From NCBI GenBank assembly GCA_021156365.1, contig JAJNDK010000002.1:310001-374000 (forward strand): DNA of 64,000 nucleotides, in the 5' to 3' direction. A program made the translations under genes and the position numbers. This document shows, one piece after another, positions 52,905 through 62,257 of the stretch (the first letter of the stretch is position 1; each line of letters starts with the position of its first letter). This stretch comes from Bacteroidota bacterium (lineage in GTDB: Bacteria; Bacteroidota; Bacteroidia; B-17B0; Aurantibacillaceae). A model generated the notes under the pieces. That model saw nothing but the letters and a program-made list of their open reading frames with translations, made no database searches and was not told where the DNA came from.

Positions 52905-55532
52905 TTATTTGGATGAATCGTAGATCTCCTGAAGTTTTGTTTTAGTCGTTTGCACCTTGTCCATCAGTTGCTGGGTAGGGATCGGATCGCCGCTTCCCTT
53001 TTTTATTTCTTCCAGCTTCATGCTCAGCTCATCTTCCTTGTCCTGGTAGCGGTTCACCTGGCCTTTGATGGCCTTCTGCGCAAAGAATTTCACATAGGCA
53101 TTTGCATCGTTCTTTGCAAAATCCCTGAACACATTCGCACCTGAGATAACTGTTTCGTCCGAGCAGCGTTTCAGGAAAGAGCTGTAAAGATTGAGGAAAC
53201 CAAAACTTTCAAATCCGGCGAAATTGGTTTTCTGCTTCATGAAATATTCATTGTTAGCATCATCACCGTAGTTCGCATACAGGTCCATGATCGCATAACG
53301 CATGTTATCGCTTTTTTCGTTCTCCATGGCTTTTGCTTTCGCCAATGCTGCAGCAGGATCCGATTTGGCAATAGCTGATAATGCAGAACCTACAACGAGG
53401 GAGGATTTGTCTTCCAATCTTGCTTTATACAATTTGTTGAGATCATCTCCTGAATAAAATTTCACCAGGAAATCTAATGCTTCCGCCCGTACAGAAGATT
53501 TTTCATCATTGGCTGCCAGACCCATCAGGATCGGTTTCAATTCTGCTTCTTTCTGAACGGCAAATTCTTCCAGCAGGTTGATAGCCATAGAACGATGTCC
53601 GTTCCATTTATCATTCAGGGCCAGCTTCACGGCATCGTATACGCCCGGCTCGGCAAGATTTCCTTTGAATGCCTGCAATGCTTCCAGCCTGTCCATGAAC
53701 AAAGGAGCATTCTTATACTGATAGATATAATCATCCAGTGTTTTGTTCTCTGTCCGTTTGCACAGCAATTGCTTTTCCGCATCAAAATTCACCAGGTTCG
53801 GTTTGCTGTCCATATCGAAACTAAATTCCTGCGAGGATTTGTTGATGGTGATCTTTTCCCTTCTTACTTTTTTCGAAGCTCCTTCGCCAAAATAAAAGTC
53901 TACACACAATGGCAGTTTGTACACCGGTGTCGTGCTGAAATCCTGCTGCTGCTTCACCGTCAGCTTCAGTTTTTTAGCAGACTCGTCATAGGTGGATTTA
54001 ATATTCAGATCCGGATGTCCTTTTGCAAGGAACCACTGGTTGAAGAACCAGTTCATATCCTCTCCCGTCACTTCCTCAAAAGCAAGACGCAGGTTGTGGA
54101 TCTCTACCGAAGTGAACTTATTTTTCTCCAGATACAATTTCAAAGAAGCGAAGAAGGCATCCTCACCTACATATTTACGAAGCATGTGGAGTATCTGTCC
54201 GCCTTTGTTGTAACTGTGCCCGTCGAACATATCTTCGCGGTTCACCACATCAAAACGGATCATATCTTTTTGCGACTGGGTAGCTTCTGCAAAATATCCC
54301 ATACGACTGTCATAGCTATGATCGTCTGCAGCATCCCGGCCGTATTTGTATTCTTCCCACAGGTATTCACCGTAGGTTGCAAACGATTCGTTCAGCGGCA
54401 GGTTGCTCCAGCTCTCGCAGGTTACCAGGTCACCAAACCATTGGTGGAAGAGCTCGTGCGAGATCACATCTTCTCCCCTGCTTCCGTCAATGATCTCTTT
54501 ATCCGTCTGGTAGACAAAATCTCCGTGAAGCGTTGCACTGGTATTTTCCATAGCACCCGACACATAATCACGCGCCACGATCTGTGCGTATTTCGGCCAG
54601 GCATAGGGAACGCCTAATTTGGTGGAGAAAAATTCGATCATTTCCGGTGTGTTACCAAAAATAGCTTTTGCATGCGGTTCGAATTCTTTCTCTACATAAT
54701 AACTTACTTCTTTTCCGTTCCAGGGTTTGTCCGTTACTTTTTTGAATTCCCCCACACCCATCATCACCAGGTAAGGTGCGTGCGGCAGATCCATTTTCCA
54801 ATGATCGGTTCGTGTTCCGTCCGAATTTTTGGTTTGTGCCACTAAAGATCCGTTGGAAAGCGTAGTGTATTTATTATCTACGGTCATATAGATCTCCTCG
54901 GTCATACGCTCGTTCGGGCTGTCGACTGTAGGGAACCATACGGAATTACTTTGCGTTTCACCCTGTGTCCAGATCTGTGGCATCTTGTTCGGGTCCTCTC
55001 CTTTCGGGTTGATGAAATACAAACCTTTATCGCTGTTGATAGCTCTGCTGCCTCCTGCTTTCAAGTCATTGGGTTTGGATTTGTATTCGATAAATACGGT
55101 ATATTTTTCAAAACGTGCATACGGCTTATCGAGCGTGATGGTGATCGAATCATTCTCGTAGGTGTATTTCAGATCGATATAATTATTGTCCATCACTAGC
55201 TGAACTTTATACAATTCCATTCCGCGGGCATTGAGATGCAACTTATTGGTTGTATAGAAATAAGGTTTTGCTTCGATCGTTGCTTTACCAAACAGCCAGG
55301 AGTTCTGCCAGTCGAAGCGTACTTCCAGCTTTGTATGAAGGATGTCGGTTTCCCGGGTATTGGAATAGCGGTATACCTTTTCTTCCGGAGCTTTGGCTGG
55401 TTTCACTTCCAGTGTATCTAACAGGATCACCGGCTCATTGCTAACAACGGTTTCTGAATTCGGGTTCTTTTTTGCTTTACATCCGAAAATGAGTGCCGAA
55501 AGCAGTACGGCAGAAAACACAAGTTTTTGCAT
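52905..55532 (-). CDS. M1-family metallo-aminopeptidase lipoprotein
   Basis: An 875-residue protein. The lipobox LIFGC (Cys about 18) predicts a lipoprotein. The M1 domain has the exopeptidase motif GAMENTSAT and the zinc site HELFHQWFGDLV (His359, Glu360, His363) with the third ligand Glu in NESFATYGEYLWEE. The C-terminal part (about 600-840) is helical with HEAT-like repeats. It cleaves N-terminal residues from peptides; a periplasmic or surface location fits peptide scavenging alongside the two large secreted proteases. A near -7 box (CACATTTG) lies upstream near 55552-55559. yraN follows 18 bp downstream. Confidence 0.92.
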   Translation of the reverse strand: MQKLVFSAVLLSALIFGCKAKKNPNSETVVSNEPVILLDTLEVKPAKAPEEKVYRYSNTRETDILHTKLEVRFDWQNSWLFGKATIEAKPYFYTTNKLHLNARGMELYKVQLVMDNNYIDLKYTYENDSITITLDKPYARFEKYTVFIEYKSKPNDLKAGGSRAINSDKGLYFINPKGEDPNKMPQIWTQGETQSNSVWFPTVDSPNERMTEEIYMTVDNKYTTLSNGSLVAQTKNSDGTRTDHWKMDLPHAPYLVMMGVGEFKKVTDKPWNGKEVSYYVEKEFEPHAKAIFGNTPEMIEFFSTKLGVPYAWPKYAQIVARDYVSGAMENTSATLHGDFVYQTDKEIIDGSRGEDVISHELFHQWFGDLVTCESWSNLPLNESFATYGEYLWEEYKYGRDAADDHSYDSRMGYFAEATQSQKDMIRFDVVNREDMFDGHSYNKGGQILHMLRKYVGEDAFFASLKLYLEKNKFTSVEIHNLRLAFEEVTGEDMNWFFNQWFLAKGHPDLNIKSTYDESAKKLKLTVKQQQDFSTTPVYKLPLCVDFYFGEGASKKVRREKITINKSSQEFSFDMDSKPNLVNFDAEKQLLCKRTENKTLDDYIYQYKNAPLFMDRLEALQAFKGNLAEPGVYDAVKLALNDKWNGHRSMAINLLEEFAVQKEAELKPILMGLAANDEKSSVRAEALDFLVKFYSGDDLNKLYKARLEDKSSLVVGSALSAIAKSDPAAALAKAKAMENEKSDNMRYAIMDLYANYGDDANNEYFMKQKTNFAGFESFGFLNLYSSFLKRCSDETVISGANVFRDFAKNDANAYVKFFAQKAIKGQVNRYQDKEDELSMKLEEIKKGSGDPIPTQQLMDKVQTTKTKLQEIYDSSK

Positions 55533-55674
55533 ATTAGGTGATTGTGGTATACAAATGTGCGATTTTTTATCGAAAACTTAACAAAAATGGTACAATCGGT
55601 TAATTTCCTAACGATTTTGGCTGTTTGGGCATAGTTTATGTCGGGGAGGTTTGGTATTTTTATAAACTCATACC

Positions 55675-57903
55675 ATGTTGCCTAAGCTATTTATATACAG
55701 TCTCTTTCTAAGCTTATCCGGCATTCCCGCTTTTGCACAGTTAAGTGTGAGCCCGACTTCAAATGCCAATACGCTTGTAAACAACATTGTTGGTTCGGGA
55801 GTTATTGTTACCAATATTACGCTGAATTGCCACGGGCAGGCATCCGGCGTTTTTATAAGCAGTGGTACCAATATCGGCCTTTCATCAGGGATCATTTTAT
55901 CAACAGGACAGGTTACCGATGCTGTTGGGCCTAATAATTCACAAGGCGGTCCTGTTTTTGGCCCAAATTGCTTTGATAATGATGCGAGCTTTTTTGATCC
56001 CAATATCTTAGCCATAGAACCAGAGGCCACTTTTGATGGATGCGCGCTCGAATTTGATATTAAGCCTGTTTGTAACATACTGCAGATCGATTATGTGTTT
56101 GCTTCGGAAGAATATCCGGAATGGGTAGGACAAAATAATGATGCATTCGGTTTTTTTATCTCAGGCCCCAATCCGGCCGGTGGTAATTACTCCGGCACCA
56201 ATATCGCCACCCTGCCCGGAAGCTCCATTCCGATCGCCATCAACAATGTGAATGCAAATACCAACTCTCAGTATTTCGTGAACAATGGAGGAGGAAGCAC
56301 TATAGAGTACGACGGCTTTACTGTGCCACTTACAGCTACTGCCGATGTGATGCAGTGCGCCACCTATCACCTAAAACTGGCTATTGCAGACGCAAAAGAT
56401 TGTGATTATTCCTCCGCTGTATTTCTTGCCAATAAAGGGATTACCTGCCCCGCTTCCCAAATACCCCAGCTCGCAGCAAGCAGCACGCCTCTCAATTGTG
56501 GCGACGATGGCACGGCTACAGTAAATGTTACAAACGGGCAGGGACCCATTACCTACAACTGGCAACCCGGGGGGCAAACATCGGCTACTGCTACAGGCCT
56601 CGCAGCCGGGGTTTATACCTGCACCGTTGGTTACACATTGCCTTGCCCTTACACACAAACGATCAGCATAAACGTAACGGGCACCAATGTATTAACGCTT
56701 AGTACTTCATCGGAGAATGCTTATTGCAACAATAATTCCGGCTCTGCCACTGTAAGCATAAGCGGAGGGATCACACCCTATTCTGTTCCGCAATGGAGTA
56801 CCGGACAAACCGGAGCCACTGCTACCGGGCTGGTTCCGGGAACTTATACTGTAAACGTAACGGATGCAAGCGGTTGTGCCGTTTCAAAAACAGTAGCTGT
56901 TGGCAACACCACGCCTACCATCAATGCTCCTCTTCTTTCCGCAACGCAGTCTACCTGTGGTTCTGCAAACGGAAGTATATTGCTTAACGCTGTTTCAGGT
57001 GGAACCGCTCCCTATACATACAGCTGGAATACGACTCCGCCTGCCACCACATCCGATCTGATCAATGTAATTGCCGGCACCTATTCGCTCACCATTACCG
57101 ATGCACAGAACTGTACGGCTGTGAAAGAATTTATTATAACGAACTCCGATCACGTATTGGTCGACATGTCCTTTCTTAATGAATACTGTGATCAGCACAA
57201 CGGAGAAATACATGTACCAGTGCTGAACGGGATTCCTCCGTATACCTGGGTCTGGAGCCACTCTGCCGCCTTGAATGATTCGGTGGCAACCAACCTTGCA
57301 GCAGGTACTTATTCCTATACGGTAACGGATAATGCAGGTTGTACCGCAACAGGAAGCGTGATACTTATAGACATCCGGGACGATTTTGACGGCAGTCTTT
57401 ATACCCGTCCGGCAGATCCTACAGTAAACGTCGCTTTTACACTTGGCATCGATCTGCCTGTAAGCTGGACACTTGATTACATAGAGCTCGATGATGGTAC
57501 TGTGCGTTCGGGAGCCACAGAAACCACTTTATCTTATCCGCAATACGGCTTGTATGATGTGAATTTTTTCGTTGAGAGCGGGAACGGCTGTAAAGACACC
57601 TTGCCTTACAGCATTTTTGTAAAAGATTTTATGACCATTTACATACCGAATGCCTTCACACCCAACAACGATAAGAAAAACAAAGTCTGGTATGTATACG
57701 GAACGCTGGTACAAACCATCACTATTTATGTATACGATCGCTGGGGAGAAAAAATGTTTGAGACCAATGACATGGAGCAGGGATGGGATGGCACATTCAA
57801 AGGCAAGCTCTGCGAAGGAGGTGTATATGGATACAAGGTGGAAGCTACCGATTTCTTTAACGAAGAATTCAAATATGCCGGACATGTTTTTTTAATCCGC
57901 TGA
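55675..57903 (+). CDS. Choice-of-anchor L protein with SprB-like repeats and T9SS type B (CHU_C) domain
   Basis: A 742-residue protein. Signal peptide (MLPKLFIYSLFLSLSGIPAFAQ); choice-of-anchor L domain (about 25-260: ANTLVNNIVGSGVIVTNITL, then GIILSTGQVTDAVG and QIDYVFASEEYPEW); four SprB/PKD-like repeats (about 265-565, with GTATVNVTNGQGPITYNW and GTYTVNVTDASGC); and a gliding-motility-associated CHU_C domain (about 650-742, IYIPNAFTPNNDKKNKVW, then VYDRWGEKMFET and YAGHVFLIR). Type B substrates stay on the surface and may be targeted by PorP/SprF-like partners; none is adjacent. It ends 1 nt before the next gene. Confidence 0.9.
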   Translation: MLPKLFIYSLFLSLSGIPAFAQLSVSPTSNANTLVNNIVGSGVIVTNITLNCHGQASGVFISSGTNIGLSSGIILSTGQVTDAVGPNNSQGGPVFGPNCFDNDASFFDPNILAIEPEATFDGCALEFDIKPVCNILQIDYVFASEEYPEWVGQNNDAFGFFISGPNPAGGNYSGTNIATLPGSSIPIAINNVNANTNSQYFVNNGGGSTIEYDGFTVPLTATADVMQCATYHLKLAIADAKDCDYSSAVFLANKGITCPASQIPQLAASSTPLNCGDDGTATVNVTNGQGPITYNWQPGGQTSATATGLAAGVYTCTVGYTLPCPYTQTISINVTGTNVLTLSTSSENAYCNNNSGSATVSISGGITPYSVPQWSTGQTGATATGLVPGTYTVNVTDASGCAVSKTVAVGNTTPTINAPLLSATQSTCGSANGSILLNAVSGGTAPYTYSWNTTPPATTSDLINVIAGTYSLTITDAQNCTAVKEFIITNSDHVLVDMSFLNEYCDQHNGEIHVPVLNGIPPYTWVWSHSAALNDSVATNLAAGTYSYTVTDNAGCTATGSVILIDIRDDFDGSLYTRPADPTVNVAFTLGIDLPVSWTLDYIELDDGTVRSGATETTLSYPQYGLYDVNFFVESGNGCKDTLPYSIFVKDFMTIYIPNAFTPNNDKKNKVWYVYGTLVQTITIYVYDRWGEKMFETNDMEQGWDGTFKGKLCEGGVYGYKVEATDFFNEEFKYAGHVFLIR

Positions 57904-57904
57904 C

Positions 57905-58312
57905 ATGAATATAGAAGAACTACGCGAATATTGCATACGTAAAGAAGATGTGGAAGAGACGTTTCCATTCGATAATGTAACCCTCGTTTTTAAAGTGAAA
58001 GGGAAAATGTTTTTACTGTGCGGACTGGAACATGATCCATTGAGCTTTAATGTAAAGTGCGATCCGGAAAAGGCGATCAGTTTGCGCGAGCAATATCCAT
58101 GTGTGCAGCCGGGTTATCACATGAGCAAAGTACACTGGAATACTATCGTAGTGGATGGAAGTGTATCTGACAAATTACTGAGGGAATGGATCGATGAGTC
58201 CTATGACCTGATCGTGAAATCGGCTCCAAAGAAGAAAGCACCAGCGAAAAAAGTCGAAAAATCAGATACGCCAAAAAGAAAATTCGGGGATAAAAAACCA
58301 AAGAAGAAATAA
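57905..58312 (+). CDS. MmcQ/YjbR family protein with Lys-rich tail
   Basis: A 135-residue protein. The core (1-110) is the YjbR fold: VEETFPFDNVTLVFKVKGKMF, SFNVKCDPEKAISLREQY and PGYHMSKVHWNTIVVDG. The last 30 residues are almost all Lys, Pro and Ala (APKKKAPAKKVEKS), a basic tail compatible with nucleic-acid binding. The family is annotated as DNA-binding by structure; its role is unclear. It begins 1 nt after the T9SS type B gene, so the two share a transcript despite unrelated functions. Confidence 0.88.
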   Translation: MNIEELREYCIRKEDVEETFPFDNVTLVFKVKGKMFLLCGLEHDPLSFNVKCDPEKAISLREQYPCVQPGYHMSKVHWNTIVVDGSVSDKLLREWIDESYDLIVKSAPKKKAPAKKVEKSDTPKRKFGDKKPKKK

Positions 58313-58318
58313 TTTCAT

Positions 58319-58355
58319 CTTGTTGGTGACAATTGCGAGACTTCGCAACAACAAG
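58319..58355. repeat. Imperfect inverted repeat related to the 15642 element
   Basis: CTTGTTG (58319-58325) pairs with CAACAAG (58349-58355); an inner stem TGCGA/TCGCA (58334-58347) lies within. It shares CTTGTTGGTGACAA and CAACAAGGG with the element at 15642-15690, 43 kb away. Confidence 0.65.
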
Positions 58356-58461
58356 GGTCTTAAATAGTTGTATAGCTGACCAGACGCGGATTACGCAGAT
58401 ATTAGATTCCATGCAAATTGCACAGATACTTCATAGCCGAAATAAAATATTGTATTTAAAA

Positions 58462-59085
58462 TCAGGCTGCCTCGCTGATCACTTCTTTCACATCTTCCGG
58501 CAACAAACGTTTCAGTAATGCTTCAATTCCTGCTTTGAGCGTCATCGTACTGCTCGGGCAACCACTGCAGGCGCCTTTCATCTGCACGGTCACAACACCT
58601 TCTTTGAACGATTTAAAAACGATCAGTCCGCCATCCTGCTCCACGGCAGGGCGAATGTACTGCTCAAGGATCTCCACGATCTTATTCTCTACGTCGTTTG
58701 AAGGCGCTGCGTGTTCTGTGAAAACAGTCTGGGTTTCTTTGAATGAAGAATCGGCTGCTACTTCTTTGCTCGGAAGCTCGGTTATGATCAGGCCGCCCTT
58801 GTTCAGGTAATCGGTAATAAAAAGACGCAGTTCCAACATCACATCATCCCAGGAAACCGCATCGGTTTTGGTAATGGTGATGTAGTTCTGTGAAACAAAG
58901 AGCTGTTTCACGAAAGGAAACTCGAACAGTTTTTTTATCAGGGGTGCTTTTTCGGCTTCTTTCGCAGTGTTGTATCCGGCAGTAGCACCATTTTCGATCA
59001 GCAGGTGATTGGCTACAAATTTCATAGAAGCCGGGTTAGGCGTGCTTTCGAGGTAAAAGGTATAAAATTTATCTTGCGTACTCAT
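58462..59085 (-). CDS. Nfu-type Fe-S cluster scaffold/carrier
   Basis: A 207-residue protein. An N-terminal Nfu_N domain (about 8-95, YLESTPNPASMKFV, then FVKQLFVSQNYITITK) is joined to a NifU C-terminal domain (about 125-205) with the CxxC motif Cys173 and Cys176 in GACSGCPSS. It carries and transfers 4Fe-4S clusters to apoproteins in the cytoplasm. nadB, the start of NAD synthesis whose partner NadA needs a 4Fe-4S cluster, lies divergently 128 bp away. The link is plausible but not proven. Confidence 0.92.
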   Translation of the reverse strand: MSTQDKFYTFYLESTPNPASMKFVANHLLIENGATAGYNTAKEAEKAPLIKKLFEFPFVKQLFVSQNYITITKTDAVSWDDVMLELRLFITDYLNKGGLIITELPSKEVAADSSFKETQTVFTEHAAPSNDVENKIVEILEQYIRPAVEQDGGLIVFKSFKEGVVTVQMKGACSGCPSSTMTLKAGIEALLKRLLPEDVKEVISEAA

Positions 59086-59212
59086 TGTTTCAGTGTTTCG
59101 ATCATTGTTAACATAAGGAAGTATCCCGAAGCCCCGGGACCCGGGAAGAGCAAAAGCTTTTTTTATTTAGAACTTATTTGGCTTACTTTGCAGTACAAAA
59201 GTACGCATAATC

Positions 59213-60772
59213 ATGAAACAACGTACAGATTTTCTGGTAATCGGTTCAGGAATTGCCGGCCTTAGTTTCGCGCTCAAAGTGGCCGAACATGGCACCGTTA
59301 CGATCATTACCAAATCGAACGAGGAGGAATCCAACACCAAATATGCGCAGGGAGGAATAGCGGCCGTACTGTACGAAGGAGATTCGCATGAAAAACACGT
59401 GGAGGATACACTCATTGCCGGGGCGGGGCTTTGTGATGAGCACATCGTTCGGATAGTGGTGGAAGAAGGGACGGAACGGGTGAAAGAGCTGATCGCGCTG
59501 GGAGCCAATTTTGATAAAAAACCCGGGGGAGAATACGACCTCGCACGGGAAGGAGGGCATTCTGAGAACAGGATCCTGCACTACAAAGACACAACGGGCT
59601 ATGAAATTGAACGGGCTCTGCTGGCAAAAGTCCATAACCACAAGAACATCACTGTTTACGATCATTACTTTTCCATCGATATTATCACACAGCATCACCT
59701 CGGGCAGGTAGTTACCTCTCAAACTCCTAATATTGCCTGCTATGGCGCCTATGTGCTCAATACCAGGACCGGAAAAATAGAAACGATACTGGCCAAAACA
59801 ACCGTGATGGCTACAGGCGGAGCCGGCCACGTATACGCCACTACCACCAATCCGGTGATAGCTACGGGCGATGGTATTGCCATGGTTTACCGTGCCAAGG
59901 GCCATGTGCGCGATATGGAATTCATGCAGTTCCATCCCACTTCGCTCTACAATCCGAATGAGCACCCGAGCTTCCTCATTTCAGAAGCCGTGAGAGGCTT
60001 CGGTGCTGTATTGCGCACCATCGACGGGAAAGAATTCATGAGCAATTATGATAAGCGGGAAAGCCTTGCTCCACGTGATATTGTGGCACGCGCCATCGAC
60101 ACCGAAATGAAAATACGCGGAGAAGATTTTGTGTATCTCGACTGCCGCCACCTCGACCGGAAAGGTTTTATCGAGCATTTCCCCAACATCTACAACAAGT
60201 GCATGAGTGTGGGTATTGATCCCTTTAAAAGTATGATCCCGGTTGTTCCTGCTGCCCATTACCTATGTGGCGGAATTGTGACGGATGAAAATGCCAACAC
60301 CACCATCCAGCATTTATATGCAGTAGGAGAATGCGCAGGAACAGGCCTTCACGGAGCCAACCGACTGGCCAGTAACTCGCTTTTGGAAGCAGTTGTTTTT
60401 GCACACCGCGCTGCTATTGCTGCCATTGAAAACAACAGGCAAAGCGGTTTCAACGAAGAGATCCCCGACTGGAATGCAGAAGGCACGGATTACCCGGAAG
60501 AAATGATCCTGATCACACAAAGCAAAAAAGAAGTGCAGCAGATCATGAGTAATTATGTAGGGATCGTACGTTCCGAGCTGCGTCTGAAAAAAGCATTCGA
60601 CCGCCTGGAGATCCTGTACAACGAGAACGAGGCCTTGTATGAAAAAACAACCATATCGCCCAGGCTGTGTGAATTACGTAACCTGATCTGTATCGGCTAC
60701 CTGATCATCAAACATGCCATGCGCAGGAAAGAAAGTGTAGGACTTCACTACATGGCGAAATTCGGAAAATGA
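59213..60772 (+). CDS. nadB: L-aspartate oxidase
   Basis: A 519-residue FAD flavoprotein. It begins with the dinucleotide motif DFLVIGSGIAGLSFALK and has KYAQGGIAAVL, the FMQFHPTSLY segment, the active-site-like REGGHSENRI and GLHGANRLASNSLLEAVVF near the C-terminal third. It oxidises aspartate to iminoaspartate for quinolinate synthesis with NadA, which is not in the window. No clear TAnnTTTG lies upstream; a GTAC-AAAA-GTAC palindrome is 10-20 nt before the start. panD follows 113 bp downstream, so two aspartate-consuming cofactor genes are adjacent. Confidence 0.96.
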   Translation: MKQRTDFLVIGSGIAGLSFALKVAEHGTVTIITKSNEEESNTKYAQGGIAAVLYEGDSHEKHVEDTLIAGAGLCDEHIVRIVVEEGTERVKELIALGANFDKKPGGEYDLAREGGHSENRILHYKDTTGYEIERALLAKVHNHKNITVYDHYFSIDIITQHHLGQVVTSQTPNIACYGAYVLNTRTGKIETILAKTTVMATGGAGHVYATTTNPVIATGDGIAMVYRAKGHVRDMEFMQFHPTSLYNPNEHPSFLISEAVRGFGAVLRTIDGKEFMSNYDKRESLAPRDIVARAIDTEMKIRGEDFVYLDCRHLDRKGFIEHFPNIYNKCMSVGIDPFKSMIPVVPAAHYLCGGIVTDENANTTIQHLYAVGECAGTGLHGANRLASNSLLEAVVFAHRAAIAAIENNRQSGFNEEIPDWNAEGTDYPEEMILITQSKKEVQQIMSNYVGIVRSELRLKKAFDRLEILYNENEALYEKTTISPRLCELRNLICIGYLIIKHAMRRKESVGLHYMAKFGK

Positions 60773-60870
60773 TCCCCTGAACAGCTTCGGTTTTAGTCGA
60801 AGGCTATCTGCCTTACAACACACGTTTTTGGTATTTTGTTTTGTAATATGGTCAGTTGACATATTTAATG

Positions 60871-60878
60871 TAATTTTG
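60871..60878 (+). promoter_or_regulatory. -7 promoter element abutting panD
   Basis: TAATTTTG matches TAnnTTTG and ends 7 nt before the panD ATG, implying a near-leaderless transcript. No convincing -33 partner. Confidence 0.5.
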
Positions 60879-60885
60879 CACCGCT

Positions 60886-61236
60886 ATGCAAATACAGGTG
60901 TTAAAATCAAAGCTGCACTGCGTGAGTGTTACCCAGGCAGAGTTGGATTATATAGGCAGCATCACCATCGATGAAGATCTGATGGATGCCGCCAGTCTCA
61001 TAGAAAATGAGCAGGTACATGTGCTGAATAAAAGGAACGGTGAACGACTGATCACCTATGTCATAAAAGGCGAAAGAGGTTCGGGCGTTATCTGCCTGAA
61101 CGGACCGGCTGCTTTAAAGGTATCGGTAGGGGATGTGGTCATCGTTATTTCATACGCTGCTATGGAAACGGAGGAAGCAAAGCATTACAAGCCTATTGTT
61201 ATTTTCCCCGATACACTGACCAACAAACTGAAATAA
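60886..61236 (+). CDS. panD: Aspartate 1-decarboxylase proenzyme
   Basis: A 116-residue protein of full family length. The self-cleavage site Gly24-Ser25 is in DYIGSITID, giving the pyruvoyl-bearing alpha chain; Lys9, Tyr22 and the [20 protein letters not shown] segment match the family. It makes beta-alanine for pantothenate/CoA. It is followed after 1 nt by a membrane-protein gene and then rfaE2 in an apparent operon. Confidence 0.96.
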   Translation: MQIQVLKSKLHCVSVTQAELDYIGSITIDEDLMDAASLIENEQVHVLNKRNGERLITYVIKGERGSGVICLNGPAALKVSVGDVVIVISYAAMETEEAKHYKPIVIFPDTLTNKLK

Positions 61237-61237
61237 A

Positions 61238-62257
61238 ATGCCCTTAAGCAAAAAAGCCAAGACCCTTATCCAGTATGTTGTATTTCTGGCAGTGGGTATA
61301 CTGCTGATTTGGCTTGTTTCGCGGCAGGTAGCTGATAAAAAAGAGGAGATCCTCAAAGCATTTAAAAGCGCCGATTATTTCTGGGTGGCCATATCGGCAC
61401 TAACTGCCATATTAGGGCATTTCCTGAGAGCCTATCGCTGGAATTATTTACTGGAACCATTGGGACACAAAGCGAAGCTGGTGAATGCCACCGGTGCTGT
61501 TTTCATCGGTTACCTGGCCAATTATGGGCTGCCCCGGGTGGGAGAATTGACCCGCTGTACGATCGTTGCACGTTACGACAATATCCCGTTTGAAAAAGCG
61601 CTGGGTACTGTGATCACTGAACGAATCGTTGACTTTTTCTTATTACTGCTTGTTTTCGGGCTTACCCTGCTTTTTCAATTTTCCGAACTGTTCGGCCTTG
61701 TGAACGAACATATCGTCAGCCCACTGAAATCAAAGCTCCACATATTCATTGAAAAGCCTGTGCTTGGATACATTGCCATTGCAGTGATCGTAGCAGGTAT
61801 TCTCGGGCTCTGGATGTTGCGTAAAAAAATAGGCAGGATGCTAACGGGGAAATTCGGCTCTATCATTAAAGGTTTCGGTGAAGGTCTCACTTCAGTGAAA
61901 ACATCCAGGCATAAAGGAATGTTTACCCTGCTAAGTTTGGGTATCTGGACAACCTATCTGCTGGGTATCTACTTCTGCTTTTTTGCTTTTGCCGAAACTG
62001 CTCATCTGGGTCTGAAAGAAGGACTTGTATTATTATTATTCGGCACATTTGGAGTGATCTTCGCGCCCAGCGGCGGTCTTGGAGCTTATCAAAGCATTCT
62101 GTTTGTTGTGCTCGTTTTTTATTCAGTGTCCGAGGTCACAAGCTTTGCATTGCCATGGGTCATCTGGTCTACTCAGCTCCTGGTAACAGTTCTTATCGGG
62201 TGCATCAGCCTGATCGTATTACCGATCTATAATAAAAACAAAAATGTCGCTCAATAA
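61238..62257 (+). CDS. LPG-synthase-type integral membrane protein (UPF0104/AglD2-like)
   Basis: A 339-residue protein with about eight membrane helices. Characteristic motifs of the lysylphosphatidylglycerol-synthase membrane domain are present: NYGLPRVGELTRCTIVARYDNIPFEKALGT (conserved helix-turn), ERIVDFFLLLLVF and SGGLGAYQSILFVVL. It lacks the soluble GNAT domain of MprF, so it is the flippase/transport half only. It probably handles a lipid or lipid-linked sugar. It overlaps rfaE2 by 14 bp. Confidence 0.88.
   Translation: MPLSKKAKTLIQYVVFLAVGILLIWLVSRQVADKKEEILKAFKSADYFWVAISALTAILGHFLRAYRWNYLLEPLGHKAKLVNATGAVFIGYLANYGLPRVGELTRCTIVARYDNIPFEKALGTVITERIVDFFLLLLVFGLTLLFQFSELFGLVNEHIVSPLKSKLHIFIEKPVLGYIAIAVIVAGILGLWMLRKKIGRMLTGKFGSIIKGFGEGLTSVKTSRHKGMFTLLSLGIWTTYLLGIYFCFFAFAETAHLGLKEGLVLLLFGTFGVIFAPSGGLGAYQSILFVVLVFYSVSEVTSFALPWVIWSTQLLVTVLIGCISLIVLPIYNKNKNVAQ

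Noticed and set aside
53595-54617. 340-residue plus-strand ORF
   Set aside because: Lies entirely antisense to the M1 aminopeptidase gene, which has complete catalytic motifs; no recognisable protein features.
59246-59965. 239-residue minus-strand ORF
   Set aside because: Antisense to nadB; no family features.
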